NCBI RefSeq assembly: GCF_000612505.1
Contig: NZ_CP004078.1
Span: 1,724,001 to 1,788,000, forward strand
Source of the DNA: Paenibacillus sabinae T27
Lineage (GTDB): Bacteria; Bacillota; Bacilli; Paenibacillales; Paenibacillaceae
DNA: 64,000 nt
Direction: 5' to 3'
How positions within the stretch are numbered: the stretch's first letter is position 1; each line of letters begins with the position of its first letter. This document shows, piece by piece, positions 28,071-37,493 of this stretch. Under the pieces are notes generated by a model. That model had not been told where the DNA came from and searched no databases. It saw only the letters and a program-made list of their open reading frames with translations. The position numbers and the translations under genes were made by a program.

Positions 28071-28346
28071 ATGGACTCCATGGACAAAACGGTCAAATTC
28101 AATGTGAAGGGCGACGAGAAAGAGGCATCTCCCCGGGAGATTCTGCTCACCGTCCACAACGCCCTGTTGGAGAAGGATTATAATCCGATCAACCAGATTG
28201 TAGGGTATCTTCTTTCCGGTGATCCGGCTTATATTCCGCGCCACAACAATGCGAGAAGTTTGGTCCGGAGGAAAGAACGTGACGAGCTGATTGAAGAGCT
28301 GGTCCGGTTCTACCTTGCCAATCAGCCGGTGGATAAGGTCAAATGA
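28071..28346 (+). CDS. ireB: IreB family regulatory phosphoprotein (UPF0297/YrzL)
   Basis: A 91-aa protein of the IreB/YrzL family (DUF965). The conserved core [19 protein letters not shown] is intact. In Enterococcus, IreB is phosphorylated on N-terminal Thr residues by the PASTA kinase IreK and affects envelope stress and cephalosporin resistance; Thr7 here lies in the matching MDKT context. ATG at 28071 is preferred over the upstream GTG at 28062 because AGGAGGAAGG ends at 28061 and because family members begin near this point. It overlaps ruvX by 4 bases (ATGA), so they are coupled. Confidence 0.95.
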   Translation: MDSMDKTVKFNVKGDEKEASPREILLTVHNALLEKDYNPINQIVGYLLSGDPAYIPRHNNARSLVRRKERDELIEELVRFYLANQPVDKVK

Positions 28347-28759
28347 GGAAGCTCGGTCTGGATTACGGAGACCGCCGGATCGGCGCGGCCGTAAGCGATG
28401 CTTTTGGCTGGACCGCTCAGGGACTGGAGACCATCGAGCGCCGCCGGGACGGGAGCGAGCTGGAGCGAATTCGTCACCTGATCGAGGAGTATGAAGTGTC
28501 CGAGGTTGTGGTCGGCCTGCCCAAGAATATGAATGGCACAGTAGGCCCTCGCGGCGAGATCTGCATTGAATTCGCAAACGCGCTGCGGGAGAAGCTGAAC
28601 TTGCCCGTACACCTTTGGGATGAGCGTCTGACAACGGTATCCGCGGAGCGGGTGCTGATTGAAGGCGATGTCAGCCGTAAGAAGCGCAAAGGAATTGTGG
28701 ATAAAATGGCCGCAGTTCTGATTTTGCAAAATTATTTGGATGCTAACAGTAAAAGGTGA
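28343..28759 (+). CDS. ruvX: Holliday junction resolvase-like YqgF/RuvX
   Basis: A 138-aa protein, typical RuvX/YqgF length. Family motifs are [16 protein letters not shown] at the N-terminus, [16 protein letters not shown] in the middle, and [11 protein letters not shown] with the acidic residues of the RNase H-like fold. In other bacteria it takes part in 16S pre-rRNA 5' end maturation and may resolve junctions. It is coupled to ireB and followed 13 bases later by the first DUF1292 gene, the same order as B. subtilis yrzL-yrrK-yrzB. Confidence 0.95.
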   Translation: MRKLGLDYGDRRIGAAVSDAFGWTAQGLETIERRRDGSELERIRHLIEEYEVSEVVVGLPKNMNGTVGPRGEICIEFANALREKLNLPVHLWDERLTTVSAERVLIEGDVSRKKRKGIVDKMAAVLILQNYLDANSKR

Positions 28760-28772
28760 GGGGTGCGCACAC

Positions 28773-29081
28773 ATGGCAAACGAGCAGATCGGCATGGAAG
28801 AGGAACCGGAAATTATTTATATTCCCGATGATGAAGGCAACGAAGAGGAATTCGAGGTTATTATGAAGTTCGAGGTTGACGGCTCCGATTCCAAGTACAT
28901 GATGGTCGTCCCGCTCGATTCCGAGGACGATGAAGCCGATGAGGTATACGCATTCCGTTATGAAGAGGACGGAGACGATCTGCAGTTGTTCATGATCGAG
29001 GACGACGAGGAGTGGGCGATTGTCGAAGAAACCTTCAACACGCTGGTTGACGAGCTGGACGGAGGAGCGGAGAATGACTGA
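28773..29081 (+). CDS. DUF1292 family protein (YrzB-like)
   Basis: A 102-aa very acidic protein with the DUF1292 pattern (YIPDDEGNEEEFEVIMKFEV, then YAFRYEEDGDDLQLF and EEWAIVEETFNTL). ATG at 28773 follows AGGTGAGGGG and gives the family-typical N-terminus; an upstream in-frame start would overlap ruvX. Function is unknown, though it is conserved next to ruvX across Firmicutes. It overlaps the next, related gene by 8 bases. Confidence 0.92.
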   Translation: MANEQIGMEEEPEIIYIPDDEGNEEEFEVIMKFEVDGSDSKYMMVVPLDSEDDEADEVYAFRYEEDGDDLQLFMIEDDEEWAIVEETFNTLVDELDGGAEND

Positions 29082-29379
29082 GTACTCTGCCGACCAGGTG
29101 AAATGGACCTCCAGGCTGAAAGAAGCTTTTGGAGAAACCGTGGAACTGGAAGACGAGAACGGCACAGCCTCCGTATACGAGATCATCGCCGAATTTGAAG
29201 TGCAGGGCCGCGGATATGCGGTGCTGAAAGAGTCGGACAAGGACGGGGAGCCGGAAATTCTGCGCATGCTCGTTTCCCCGGATGGCCTTCCGGAGCTGGA
29301 AAGTATTGAAGACGACGACGAATGGGAAGATGTCTCGGAGCTATACGACGAGCTGACTTTTCCGGACGACGAAGTGTAA
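29074..29379 (+). CDS. Second DUF1292 family protein
   Basis: A 101-aa acidic protein, distantly similar to the preceding one: a beta-rich start (LKEAFGETVELEDENG), a YEIIAEFEVQGRGYAVL segment aligned with the first copy's FEVIMKFEVDG region, and a C-terminal DDDEWEDVSELYDEL. The ATG at 29074 overlaps the previous stop by 8 bases and is preceded by GGAGGAGCGGAG. A tandem duplication followed by divergence is likely. No function is known. Confidence 0.85.
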   Translation: MTEYSADQVKWTSRLKEAFGETVELEDENGTASVYEIIAEFEVQGRGYAVLKESDKDGEPEILRMLVSPDGLPELESIEDDDEWEDVSELYDELTFPDDEV

Positions 29380-29440
29380 GCATATACGGCTTGCCGCTTT
29401 CGGCCCTCGGGCCGGCTGCCGCAGGCGCATGCAGGGGAGG

Positions 29441-29463
29441 GCGGAGCATTCCGCGCTCCTTTT
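29441..29463 (+). terminator. Weak terminator-like hairpin before mltG
   Basis: GCGGA/TCCGC or GGAGC/GCTCC can form a short stem followed by TTTT. Neither is strong, and a further T-run lies 8 bases on. It might partly separate the ireB operon from mltG. Confidence 0.35.
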
Positions 29464-29542
29464 GCATGATTATTTTTTAAAATATCTATTGAATTTAAAT
29501 GAATACAATTTTATATTTATAGTCGGAAAGCGAGGAGTAGGT

Positions 29543-30604
29543 TTGAAATCCGCCATTCGCAATCTGTTGATTGTCCTGCTGCTGTTGATCATTGCGGCGG
29601 GGGGAGGAATCTGGTACGTATGGAACGGCATGAAGCCGGTTGAGCCTTCTGGCTCCGCAGTAACCTTTACGGTACAAAAAGGAATGGGCAGCTCGGAAAT
29701 TGCCAACCTTTTGGAGAAGCACGGCATTATCCGCAGCGCTCTTTTATTTAAAGGCTATTTGAAATGGACCAATGAAGGCTCGCAGTTCAAGGCGGGAACC
29801 TACAGCGCCGCGCCTGGCGCAACGTATGACAATCTGATTTCCCGGCTGAATGCAGGAGACGTGGTAAAAAAGGAAACGGTCGTGTTCACCATCCCGGAAG
29901 GCTATACGGCGGAGCAGATTGCGGACAGGCTGGCTCAGGCGTGGGGCAAGGAAGCATCGGTCTTTTTGTCGCTGATGGACAAGGGGGAGGGCCTTAAGGA
30001 GATGGAGGTTCTCGGCGTTCCGCCGGATCAGGATTTGCGTCACCGGCTGGAGGGTTATCTGTTTCCGGAGACGTATGAGCTGGTCAAGGGCAGCACCCCG
30101 CAGCAGATTGTCGAGAAGCTGATGGACGAGCTGCAAAAGAAGCTCGATAGTATTCCGGATTGGCAGACCCGGCTTAAAGAACGCGGAATGACTCTGCACG
30201 AGCTGCTGACCGTCGCTTCGCTTGTGGAGCGTGAGGTCGTTGTGGACAGCGAGCGGCCGCTTGTGGCCGGCGTGATCTATAACAGGCTGAAGAAGGGGCA
30301 AAAGCTGGAGATCGACGCGACTGTCCAGTATTTGCTGGGCCGCCAGAAGGAAAGATTGTTGTATAAAGACCTGGAAATCAAGAGTCCGTACAATACGTAC
30401 CGGAATACTGGGCTGCCGCCAGGACCGATCTGCAACCCCGGATTAGCCTCGATCAAAGCGGCGCTTGCGCCGGAGGCTTCGGATTATTATTTCTATGTCA
30501 CGAAAAAAGATGGAACGCACACCCATCTGTTCGCCAAGACGTACAAGGAACATTTGGCCAATGTGAAAAAAAGCCAGCAGGGAGCGAAGGAAACGTCCTC
30601 ATAA
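29543..30604 (+). CDS. mltG: Endolytic murein transglycosylase MltG (YceG/YrrL)
   Basis: A 353-aa type II membrane protein: one N-terminal membrane segment (about residues 7-27), a LysM-like region with FTVQKGMGSSEIANLLE, then the YceG/MltG catalytic domain with TVASLVEREV carrying the presumed catalytic Glu, and AGVIYNRLKKGQKLEIDATVQY. It cleaves nascent glycan strands and sets peptidoglycan chain length. The TTG start at 29543 is chosen because GAGGAG is 5 bases upstream and it removes an unrelated AT-rich extension of 38 codons. It is at the same position as B. subtilis yrrL. Confidence 0.93.
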   Translation: MKSAIRNLLIVLLLLIIAAGGGIWYVWNGMKPVEPSGSAVTFTVQKGMGSSEIANLLEKHGIIRSALLFKGYLKWTNEGSQFKAGTYSAAPGATYDNLISRLNAGDVVKKETVVFTIPEGYTAEQIADRLAQAWGKEASVFLSLMDKGEGLKEMEVLGVPPDQDLRHRLEGYLFPETYELVKGSTPQQIVEKLMDELQKKLDSIPDWQTRLKERGMTLHELLTVASLVEREVVVDSERPLVAGVIYNRLKKGQKLEIDATVQYLLGRQKERLLYKDLEIKSPYNTYRNTGLPPGPICNPGLASIKAALAPEASDYYFYVTKKDGTHTHLFAKTYKEHLANVKKSQQGAKETSS

Positions 30605-30664
30605 GGACCGTATCGTTTCCGGGCAAATATATAGCACTTATCAAAATCGTAAGAAACAATAAGA

Positions 30665-30703
30665 ATGCCGTCCGGGGCCGTCTCGGATTGCCTAAGACGG
30701 CAT
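30665..30703 (+). other. Hairpin just upstream of trhP1 ribosome binding site
   Basis: ATGCCGTC (30665-30672) pairs perfectly with GACGGCAT (30696-30703), ending 3 bases before AGGAGG of trhP1. It could influence translation start or mark the scar of a lost gene; both are inference. Confidence 0.4.
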
Positions 30704-30719
30704 GACAGGAGGATACACG

Positions 30720-31652
30720 ATGAAGAGCAAACCGGAGCTGCTGGCGACGGCTGCTTCTCTTGCGGAAGCGGCCGCGCTGCTGGATGCCGGAGCCGACGCG
30801 CTGCTGATCGGCGACGACCGGTTCGGCATGCGGCTGGCGGGACATTTCAGTCTGGAAGATACGGCGGCAGCGGTTGAGCTGGCCCATGCACGCGGCTGTA
30901 AAATATATTCCGGACTCGGAGGGCTGATGCCGAACCGGCTGCTGGACGAGCTTCCGGCCTATATCAAGGCCATTGCCGAAATCGGCGTGGATGCCGCAGA
31001 GTTCGGCGATCCGGCCGTGCTGGCCGCGGTAAGGCACGAGGCGCCCGGCTTCAAGCTGCACTGGAACGCAGAGATGACGTCGACCAATTTCGCGACGTCT
31101 AACTACTGGGGACGCAAAGGCGCTTCCCGCGTCGTGCTGGCCCGGGAGCTGAACATGGACGAAATCACGGAAATGGTGCCGAAGCTTGAGGTAGAGGCCC
31201 AGGTTCAGGTCCACGGCATGACCAATATTTATCACTCCAAGCGGAAGCTTGTGGAGAGCTATATGGCTCATCAGGGGCGGCCGATCACCGGCGGAAGCCT
31301 TGGAAAGGAACGCGGCCTGTTCCTGATCGAGGCCGAACGGCCTGACGAGAAATTCCCGATTTACGAGGATCGCAACGGCACCCATATTATGAGCTCGGAC
31401 GATATTTGCATTTTGGAAGATTTACATGTGCTGATGGAAGCCGGAGTAGACAGCTTCAAAATTGAAGGGCTGCTGAAGCCAACGTCTTACAACGTGGCGG
31501 CGGTCAAGGCTTACCGCAAGGCGATCGACGCCTATGCGGCCGATCCGGCAGGCTACGCCTTCCAGGAGGAGTGGCTGGACGAAGTCCGGGAGCTTCAGGA
31601 CCCGGAGCGGGAGCTGACCTTCGGCTTCTTTTACAAGGAGCAGGTTTTTTAA
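30720..31652 (+). CDS. trhP1: Peptidase U32 family protein, tRNA 5-hydroxyuridine synthesis (YrrN)
   Basis: A 310-aa U32-family protein, close to B. subtilis YrrN in size (309 aa) and position. Motifs include ADALLIGDDRFGMR, the HWNAEMTSTNF segment, and DICILEDLHVLMEAGVDSFKIEG, the U32 signature region. In B. subtilis YrrN (TrhP1) acts with YrrO (TrhP2) in prephenate-dependent hydroxylation of U34 in tRNA. ATG at 30720 follows AGGAGG by 7 bases; the upstream in-frame start lacks this. It lacks the Cys cluster found in its partner. It is followed 39 bases later by trhP2. Confidence 0.9.
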   Translation: MKSKPELLATAASLAEAAALLDAGADALLIGDDRFGMRLAGHFSLEDTAAAVELAHARGCKIYSGLGGLMPNRLLDELPAYIKAIAEIGVDAAEFGDPAVLAAVRHEAPGFKLHWNAEMTSTNFATSNYWGRKGASRVVLARELNMDEITEMVPKLEVEAQVQVHGMTNIYHSKRKLVESYMAHQGRPITGGSLGKERGLFLIEAERPDEKFPIYEDRNGTHIMSSDDICILEDLHVLMEAGVDSFKIEGLLKPTSYNVAAVKAYRKAIDAYAADPAGYAFQEEWLDEVRELQDPERELTFGFFYKEQVF

Positions 31653-31691
31653 AAATCTAATTATATTGGAATAAAGGAGAGGAGAACAGGG

Positions 31692-33017
31692 ATGAATACT
31701 GTGGCCAAGCCGCAATTCAAAGGCAAGCGTTACCGTTTGGACAAACCGGAGCTCCTGGCTCCGGCGGGCAATCTGGAAAAATTGAAATTTGCCGTGCATT
31801 ATGGCGCGGATGCGGTCTATATCGGCGGGCAGAAATACGGCCTGCGCTCGAATGCGGACAACTTCAGCTTCGAGGAAATGCGCGAGGGTGTGGAATTCGC
31901 CAAGAAATACGGTGCTAAAGTATTTGTAGCGACAAATATTTACGCGCATAACGAAGATATCGCCGGGATTGAGGAGTATCTGCGCAATCTGTATGAGGTT
32001 GGCATCGCCGCCATTATTGTCGCGGACCCCGCGATTGTGGACATTGCCCAGCGGACCGTACCTGGCCTTGAGGTGCACCTCAGCACCCAGCAGTCTACAT
32101 TGAACTGGCAGGCCGTATCCTTCTGGAAGGAAGAAGGACTGCCGCGCGTCGTGCTGGGCCGCGAGACGAGCCTTGAGGAAATCGCCGAGATCAAGCAGCA
32201 TGTCGATATAGAAATCGAGGCATTTATCCATGGAGCGATGTGCTCCTCATATTCCGGCCGCTGCGTGCTGTCCAACCACTTTACGGACCGCGACTCCAAT
32301 CGCGGAGGCTGCTGCCAGTCGTGCCGGTGGAAATACGATTTGTTCGAGGATACGCGTGAAGACGGAGTCCGGATTTCTGAGGAATCAAGCGCCGGACGGC
32401 TGCCGCAGCGCCTGGTTCCCGGCGTAACGCAGCTTCCGCTGCACGAGCCGGAGGATAATCCGTTTTCGATGGGTGCCAAGGATCTGTGCATGCTGGAGCG
32501 CATTCCCGATCTGATCGAGGCGGGCATCGACAGCTTCAAGATCGAAGGCCGGATGAAGTCCATCCACTACGTCGCCACCGTGGTCAATGCTTACCGGAAG
32601 GCGATCGACGCCTATATGGCTGATCCCGAGCATTACGAGATGAAGCGGGAATGGATGGATGAACTGAACAAAGCGGCCAACCGTCCGCTGAACACGGGAT
32701 TCTTCTACGACACGCCGGATCATGAGGACCACATCTACGAACCGGAAGAAAAAGCCGCTCCATTTGACTTTGCCGGCCTTGTGCTGGAGTATGACGCGGA
32801 GACGGGCACGGCGCTGATTCAGCAGCGCAACCATTTCAAACCGGGTCAGGAAGTTGAATTCTTCGGGCCGGACCGCAGCTCTTTCAAGCAGATTGTTGGC
32901 GAGCTGCGTGATGAGGAAGGCACTGTACTGGACGCCGCGCGCCATCCTTTGCAGCGCATCCGAATGAAGGTCGACCAGCCGGTGGCTTATTTTGATATGA
33001 TGCGGAAGAAGAAATAA
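31692..33017 (+). CDS. trhP2: Peptidase U32 family tRNA hydroxylase subunit (YrrO)
   Basis: A 441-aa U32 family protein. The N-terminal TIM-barrel-like domain has LLAPAGNLEKLKFAVHYGADAVYIGG. A Cys cluster (MCSSYSGRCVLSNH...GGCCQSCRW, about residues 183-218) is the likely Fe-S or metal site, and the signature ERIPDLIEAGIDSFKIEGRMKS follows. The C-terminal domain (about 360-441) is beta-rich. It acts with TrhP1 to hydroxylate U34 of certain tRNAs using prephenate (known from B. subtilis). A terminator follows, so trhP1-trhP2 end a transcript. B. subtilis has udk and greA next; here a chemotaxis gene follows. Confidence 0.93.
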   Translation: MNTVAKPQFKGKRYRLDKPELLAPAGNLEKLKFAVHYGADAVYIGGQKYGLRSNADNFSFEEMREGVEFAKKYGAKVFVATNIYAHNEDIAGIEEYLRNLYEVGIAAIIVADPAIVDIAQRTVPGLEVHLSTQQSTLNWQAVSFWKEEGLPRVVLGRETSLEEIAEIKQHVDIEIEAFIHGAMCSSYSGRCVLSNHFTDRDSNRGGCCQSCRWKYDLFEDTREDGVRISEESSAGRLPQRLVPGVTQLPLHEPEDNPFSMGAKDLCMLERIPDLIEAGIDSFKIEGRMKSIHYVATVVNAYRKAIDAYMADPEHYEMKREWMDELNKAANRPLNTGFFYDTPDHEDHIYEPEEKAAPFDFAGLVLEYDAETGTALIQQRNHFKPGQEVEFFGPDRSSFKQIVGELRDEEGTVLDAARHPLQRIRMKVDQPVAYFDMMRKKK

Positions 33018-33035
33018 CAAAGCGGAATGTATGGA

Positions 33036-33074
33036 ACGGGCGGGTTTCGGATGACGGAACCCGCCTGTTTTTTT
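33036..33074 (+). terminator. Rho-independent terminator after trhP2
   Basis: GGCGGGTTTC pairs with GGAACCCGCC (one G-T), 7-base loop, then TGTTTTTTTT. Confidence 0.9.
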
Positions 33075-33135
33075 GTACAAAATTACAAATTTACAAAGAA
33101 AGTAGGTCTGCAGACATAAAAAATAAAGAAAGGTA

Positions 33136-33163
33136 TAAGAAAAATCTCCCAGTCTGCCGATAT
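33136..33163 (+). promoter_or_regulatory. Sigma-D-type promoter of the chemotaxis receptor gene
   Basis: GCCGATAT (33156-33163) matches the B. subtilis sigma-D -10 consensus exactly. TAAG (33136-33139) lies 16 bases upstream, where TAAA is expected. Sigma-D drives motility and chemotaxis genes, which fits the receptor downstream. Confidence 0.7.
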
Positions 33164-33218
33164 AATAGATAACGCTTACATCATGCAGTGCAAATTCATC
33201 AGGCAGGTGATAATAGGA

Positions 33219-35462
33219 ATGGGAGAAGCTGAAAGAGAGAGAAAACGAGTTCAACGCAAAGAAAGGTTAGCGAAAGGTCAGCGGGATGAAGGCCGGCCAG
33301 GCCAGAACCTGACGACAAGGGAGAAGACGGGCGGCTGGTTTGCGGGCATAACGGCACGTCTGAGTTGGAAGCGCTTGCTGACTCAATCCGCAGGGCAATT
33401 CAGAACGGTCAATCCCGCCAAGTCGGTCGGGGTCAAGCTGTTTTTGATTTTTTTATCGTCCATTGTCGTTGTGGTTATGTTCCTGGGATTAATGTCTTAT
33501 ACGAAGGCCAAGAACACCATCAAGGATAATGTGTCCGAAGCGAACCGCCAGACGATTATTCAAAATGCCGAGAAGCTTGATATTATTTTGAACCAGTACG
33601 AGACGCTCGCTTTGCAGCTGTTCTTTGATCCGGAGGTTCAGGGGCAGATTGACAATCTGAAAAACGCTAAATCGTTCTATGATCAATTTGTGGCGATGGA
33701 TAACATCGGTGAGAAGCTGACCAATCAGACGACCTCGGATTCCAATATCATCAGTTTTTCGCTGATCCCGGATAACGCTAAACAGCAAGTCATGACAAGC
33801 GGCAATTCCAAGCTGGTTTCGGAGGATATGCGGGACAAGGATTGGTACAAGCAGGCGATCGCCAATACGGAAAATTATAAGCCGACCTTTGCGGGCGACT
33901 CCTTCAGCTCGAAGTTCTACTGGTTTCCGGTTAGCGATGTTGTGAAGGAAAGCACCAATATCGCCATTGTGCGAAAGCTCCAGAATATGGGGGATACTTC
34001 CGGGTACGTCGTGGTGATCGAAATCAAACAAGATGCGCTTGAAAGCGCCTTCCGATGCGTAAATCTGGGGAACGGATCACATATCCAACTGGTTTCGCCC
34101 GGAGGAACCGTTATCGCTTCCTCGGTCAAGGAGGAGGACGGAAAAGCGTCGGCCTATGCTTTTATCAAGGACAGCAAAGCCAATAACAGCAGCATCGAGA
34201 CCCGGGACGCCAAGGGCCGTGACCTGCTGGCCGTGTTCAGCCCGCTTACAAAAGCCGACTGGAAGCTTACGGGCATCGTTCCGACTGATGCGCTCGTGAA
34301 GGACGCGAAGCCGATTCTTTTTACTACTTATATCGCGGCTGGAGCGGCGGCCCTGCTGGCGCTGCTGCTCGGCGTATGGATGGTGCGCATGATCGCCCGT
34401 CCGCTTGCACGTCTCAAGGATCTGATGGGCGAAGGCGCCAAGGGGAATTTGACGGTACGCACACCGTATACGTCCTCGGATGAGATCGGCCAGCTGTCGG
34501 CTTCCTTTAATCTGATGATGGAACGCATTACGGAGCTGGTCTCACAGACGACGGAATCGGCTCGCGATGTGCTGGGGACGGCGGGCGAGCTTGGAGAAGC
34601 TTCCCGCAAGACGGCGGTATCCGCCAAGGAAATTGCGTCCGCAACCGAAGAAATTGCCGAGGGAGCCGGCAGTCTCGCGCTTGAGGCAGAGAAAGGCAAT
34701 GAGCTGACCGAGGCCTTGTCGGCCCAAATGGAGGCGGTTATTCTCTCCAACCGCGAAATGGATGACAGGGCGCGTATTGTTGGAGAATCCAGCGGCAAAG
34801 GGATGATGCAGCTTGAAGAGCTGCTGAAGCAGACGGGGCGCACGGGCCAGATGACCAAGGCGCTCGTCGATAAAGTGGACAACCTGAAGCAGACGGCTCT
34901 GTCCGTCCTGAAGGTGCTTGACGTGATGAAAAATATTACCCAGCAGACGAACATTCTGTCGCTGAACGCAACGATCGAAGCGGCGCGCGCAGGCGCGGCA
35001 GGCCGGGGCTTTATGGTGGTGGCGGGCGAAATACGGGCGCTGGCCGATCAATCGAAGGAATCGATCGCGCTCGTTGCGAACATCACCGACAAGATCATGA
35101 CGGAGATGAACGAAACGGTGGATGTGCTGTCAGAGGTGACGCCGCTCTTTGCGGAGCAGATGAGCTCGGTCAAGAATACGAGCGATATTTTTCTATCGGT
35201 TCGGGAACAGATGGATGGCTTCGTTGCCAGCCTGCAATCTGTAACATCTGCGGTCGACAGTCTAAAAGCTTCCCAGACGGTGCTGTCTGAGGCGATGAGC
35301 AATGTAAGCGCTGTGGCGGAGCAGTCGTCGGCAACCTCGGAGGAGGTGGCGTCGCTCAGCAGCGAGCAGCAGAGTGTGAGTGATCAGCTGGTCATGCTGT
35401 CTGCCAACCTTGAAAGCGTTTCGGGCCATTTGAAGGAAAAGCTGTCGCTTTTCAAAATTTGA
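33219..35462 (+). CDS. Methyl-accepting chemotaxis protein with dCache-like sensor
   Basis: A 747-aa chemoreceptor. A basic cytosolic N-terminus (about 65 aa, unusually long) precedes membrane segment 1 (about 70-92). An extracellular sensor of Cache type (about 95-360; [23 protein letters not shown] is typical) follows, then membrane segment 2 (about 366-390), HAMP ([20 protein letters not shown]) and the signalling domain with its hairpin tip [15 protein letters not shown] (about 575-590). It senses an external small ligand and signals to CheA/CheW. ATG at 33219 has AGGTGA 8 bases upstream; an ATG at 33183 has no ribosome binding site. A sigma-D-type promoter precedes and a terminator follows. 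The ligand cannot be predicted. Confidence 0.95.
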   Translation: MGEAERERKRVQRKERLAKGQRDEGRPGQNLTTREKTGGWFAGITARLSWKRLLTQSAGQFRTVNPAKSVGVKLFLIFLSSIVVVVMFLGLMSYTKAKNTIKDNVSEANRQTIIQNAEKLDIILNQYETLALQLFFDPEVQGQIDNLKNAKSFYDQFVAMDNIGEKLTNQTTSDSNIISFSLIPDNAKQQVMTSGNSKLVSEDMRDKDWYKQAIANTENYKPTFAGDSFSSKFYWFPVSDVVKESTNIAIVRKLQNMGDTSGYVVVIEIKQDALESAFRCVNLGNGSHIQLVSPGGTVIASSVKEEDGKASAYAFIKDSKANNSSIETRDAKGRDLLAVFSPLTKADWKLTGIVPTDALVKDAKPILFTTYIAAGAAALLALLLGVWMVRMIARPLARLKDLMGEGAKGNLTVRTPYTSSDEIGQLSASFNLMMERITELVSQTTESARDVLGTAGELGEASRKTAVSAKEIASATEEIAEGAGSLALEAEKGNELTEALSAQMEAVILSNREMDDRARIVGESSGKGMMQLEELLKQTGRTGQMTKALVDKVDNLKQTALSVLKVLDVMKNITQQTNILSLNATIEAARAGAAGRGFMVVAGEIRALADQSKESIALVANITDKIMTEMNETVDVLSEVTPLFAEQMSSVKNTSDIFLSVREQMDGFVASLQSVTSAVDSLKASQTVLSEAMSNVSAVAEQSSATSEEVASLSSEQQSVSDQLVMLSANLESVSGHLKEKLSLFKI

Positions 35463-35510
35463 CCGCAGCGCAAGCAATCGGCGGCAACGAGAGGACTTCT
35501 GTTAATAGCG

Positions 35511-35544
35511 GACCTTCGCATCAATCGGTGCGGAGGTCTTTTTT
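35511..35544 (+). terminator. Rho-independent terminator after the chemoreceptor gene
   Basis: GACCTTCGCA (35511-35520) pairs with TGCGGAGGTC (35529-35538), one G-T, followed by six T. Confidence 0.9.
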
Positions 35545-35636
35545 GCATATTCAAGCGACATACAAGGACGATAGCGGGCATTGTTATCGCGGACGCTGGA
35601 CATAATAGGAAAAATTACGCTTTCGGAGGCGGTCCG

Positions 35637-37493
35637 ATGCCAAGCAAACGCCACTACAAAAACAAACGAATTTCTGTCGCCCTGATTCTGCTCGCTGCCG
35701 TCTTCGCTCTGCTTGTACTGCGGCTCGCCTGGATTCAATTCGTCATCAGCGGGCGCCGTGTTCCCGGGGGGCAGTATCCTCTCGCCAAAATGTCCCGGAT
35801 TCAGAGCGAACGGGAGGTTGTGCTCGACACCGGCCGGGGACGGCTGTATGACCGTCATGGCCTGCCGCTGGCTGGAGAGACGATCTGGGCGGCGGCTTTT
35901 TACCCGCAGGAGGCAGGAAAGCGAGGAGAGAGTAGCGCCGGGGCTGCGGATTCGCTTCAAGCGCTTCGCCGTTTGGCCCTGGTACTGGGCGTGCCCTATA
36001 AACAGCTACAGGAAAAAAGAGAGAAGCTGGTCCAGCCCTTCCTCTGGCCCGCCAAGTCCGGCGGCGGCCCGCTTGCGCTTACGCCAGAGCAGGCCGCCGA
36101 AATCGGTCGGCTTCAGATTGACGGCGTCCAGGTGCTGCCGTTCGCCCGCAGACCGGGCGGCAGTCTGAATGGGCGCCAGTGGCTGGGCCATTTGTCCGAA
36201 GCCCGGCCGAAGCAGCAGAGCCGTGCGGCGGACGGTAAAGCGGCATCCACCGGAAACGGCGGAAATGGCGGCTCCGGTCTGCGCGTGACGATGGAAGGAA
36301 CGACGGGACTTGAGAAGACGCTGGAGCCGCTGCTTCGCGGGGTCGGGCATACCGAGGTCTTTGTGAGAGTCGACGCCGAAGGGAAGCGTCTGCCGGACAG
36401 CGGATTGACGGTGCGGACGCCGTCCAATCCCTATTATCCACTGAAGCTTCAGACCACTGTCGATCTGAAGCTTCAGGACAAGATTGAGAGGCTGGCTGCC
36501 GAAAGCGGCGTCAAGGAAGGAGCGGTCGTCGTGCTGGAGGCCGGGACCGGCGATGTGGCGGTGATGGTATCGCTGCCGTTCTATGATCCCGGCAATGTCT
36601 CGCCCGAGGGAGGCGAGTGGAATAACCGCGCGCTCCAGGCGGCGGCGCCCGGCTCGATCTTCAAAATCGTTACCGCCGCCGCCGCGCTGGAAGCCGGCGT
36701 GACTTCGCCGGGTGAGACGTTTCACTGTCATGGCGCCTATGGCAAATACGGGCTGTCCTGCCATAAGAAAGCCGGACACGGCGCGCTGACTCTGGAGCAG
36801 GGCTTCGCCCTGTCCTGCAACAGCGTGTTCGCCGCGCTCGCCGAGCGGCTGACGGCGAGCCAGCTCCAGTCCGCGGCGCTGGCGCTCGGCCTCGGCCGGG
36901 ACATCGGCTGGCGGCAGGAGAAGGTTCTCGGCCTGCCGCTGCTCCAGCCGCTCTCCGGCGAACAGCGGGGGACCGTCTTTCGGACGCTGCTCCCGGGCGA
37001 CGGGGGAGCCCGCGTCCAGACGGCCATCGGCCAGCGCGACGCCATGGTCACGCCGCTGCAGGCGGCGAATCTGGTCGTCACGCTGCTGCACGGCGGCGAG
37101 GTGCGCGCGCCGCGAATCCTGCGCGAGGTCGATTTCGCCAATGGGCAGAAGCTGATGGACCTGCCCCCGCATCTGGCGCCCGCCCCGGAAGGGCGCATCT
37201 CGGAGCGGACCGCGAAGCTGCTGCGGTCCTGGATGCGCCGGGTGGTGACGGAAGGCACGGGCCGGTCCCTCAGCGGCGCGCGCTGGTCGCTCGCCGGCAA
37301 GTCCGGCACGGCGGAGACGCTGGTCCGGGGAGCCCCCCGGACCAATCAATGGTTTATCGGCTTCGGTCCGGCGGAGAAGCCGGAATATGCGGTGGCGGTG
37401 CTGGCCAAGAACGCGGCTCCGGAGAGCCCCCACACCGCCACCCGGCTGTTCGGCGAGATCATGGACCTTCTGGCGGAGCCTTCCGACGGCTGA
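35637..37493 (+). CDS. Class B penicillin-binding protein (PbpI/YrrR-like)
   Basis: A 618-aa class B PBP: one N-terminal membrane anchor (about residues 11-34), a non-catalytic pedestal domain, and a transpeptidase domain with SIFK (Ser340-Lys343), SCN (393-395) and KSGT (555-558). It cross-links peptidoglycan outside the membrane. B. subtilis pbpI (yrrR) lies near the same yrr genes, supporting the assignment, although PBP2-type alternatives are possible. A Gly/Ser-rich insert (about residues 195-220) is unusual. The second half is very GC-rich, higher than neighbours. The 3' end overlaps the convergent permease gene by 35 bases. Confidence 0.92.
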   Translation: MPSKRHYKNKRISVALILLAAVFALLVLRLAWIQFVISGRRVPGGQYPLAKMSRIQSEREVVLDTGRGRLYDRHGLPLAGETIWAAAFYPQEAGKRGESSAGAADSLQALRRLALVLGVPYKQLQEKREKLVQPFLWPAKSGGGPLALTPEQAAEIGRLQIDGVQVLPFARRPGGSLNGRQWLGHLSEARPKQQSRAADGKAASTGNGGNGGSGLRVTMEGTTGLEKTLEPLLRGVGHTEVFVRVDAEGKRLPDSGLTVRTPSNPYYPLKLQTTVDLKLQDKIERLAAESGVKEGAVVVLEAGTGDVAVMVSLPFYDPGNVSPEGGEWNNRALQAAAPGSIFKIVTAAAALEAGVTSPGETFHCHGAYGKYGLSCHKKAGHGALTLEQGFALSCNSVFAALAERLTASQLQSAALALGLGRDIGWRQEKVLGLPLLQPLSGEQRGTVFRTLLPGDGGARVQTAIGQRDAMVTPLQAANLVVTLLHGGEVRAPRILREVDFANGQKLMDLPPHLAPAPEGRISERTAKLLRSWMRRVVTEGTGRSLSGARWSLAGKSGTAETLVRGAPRTNQWFIGFGPAEKPEYAVAVLAKNAAPESPHTATRLFGEIMDLLAEPSDG

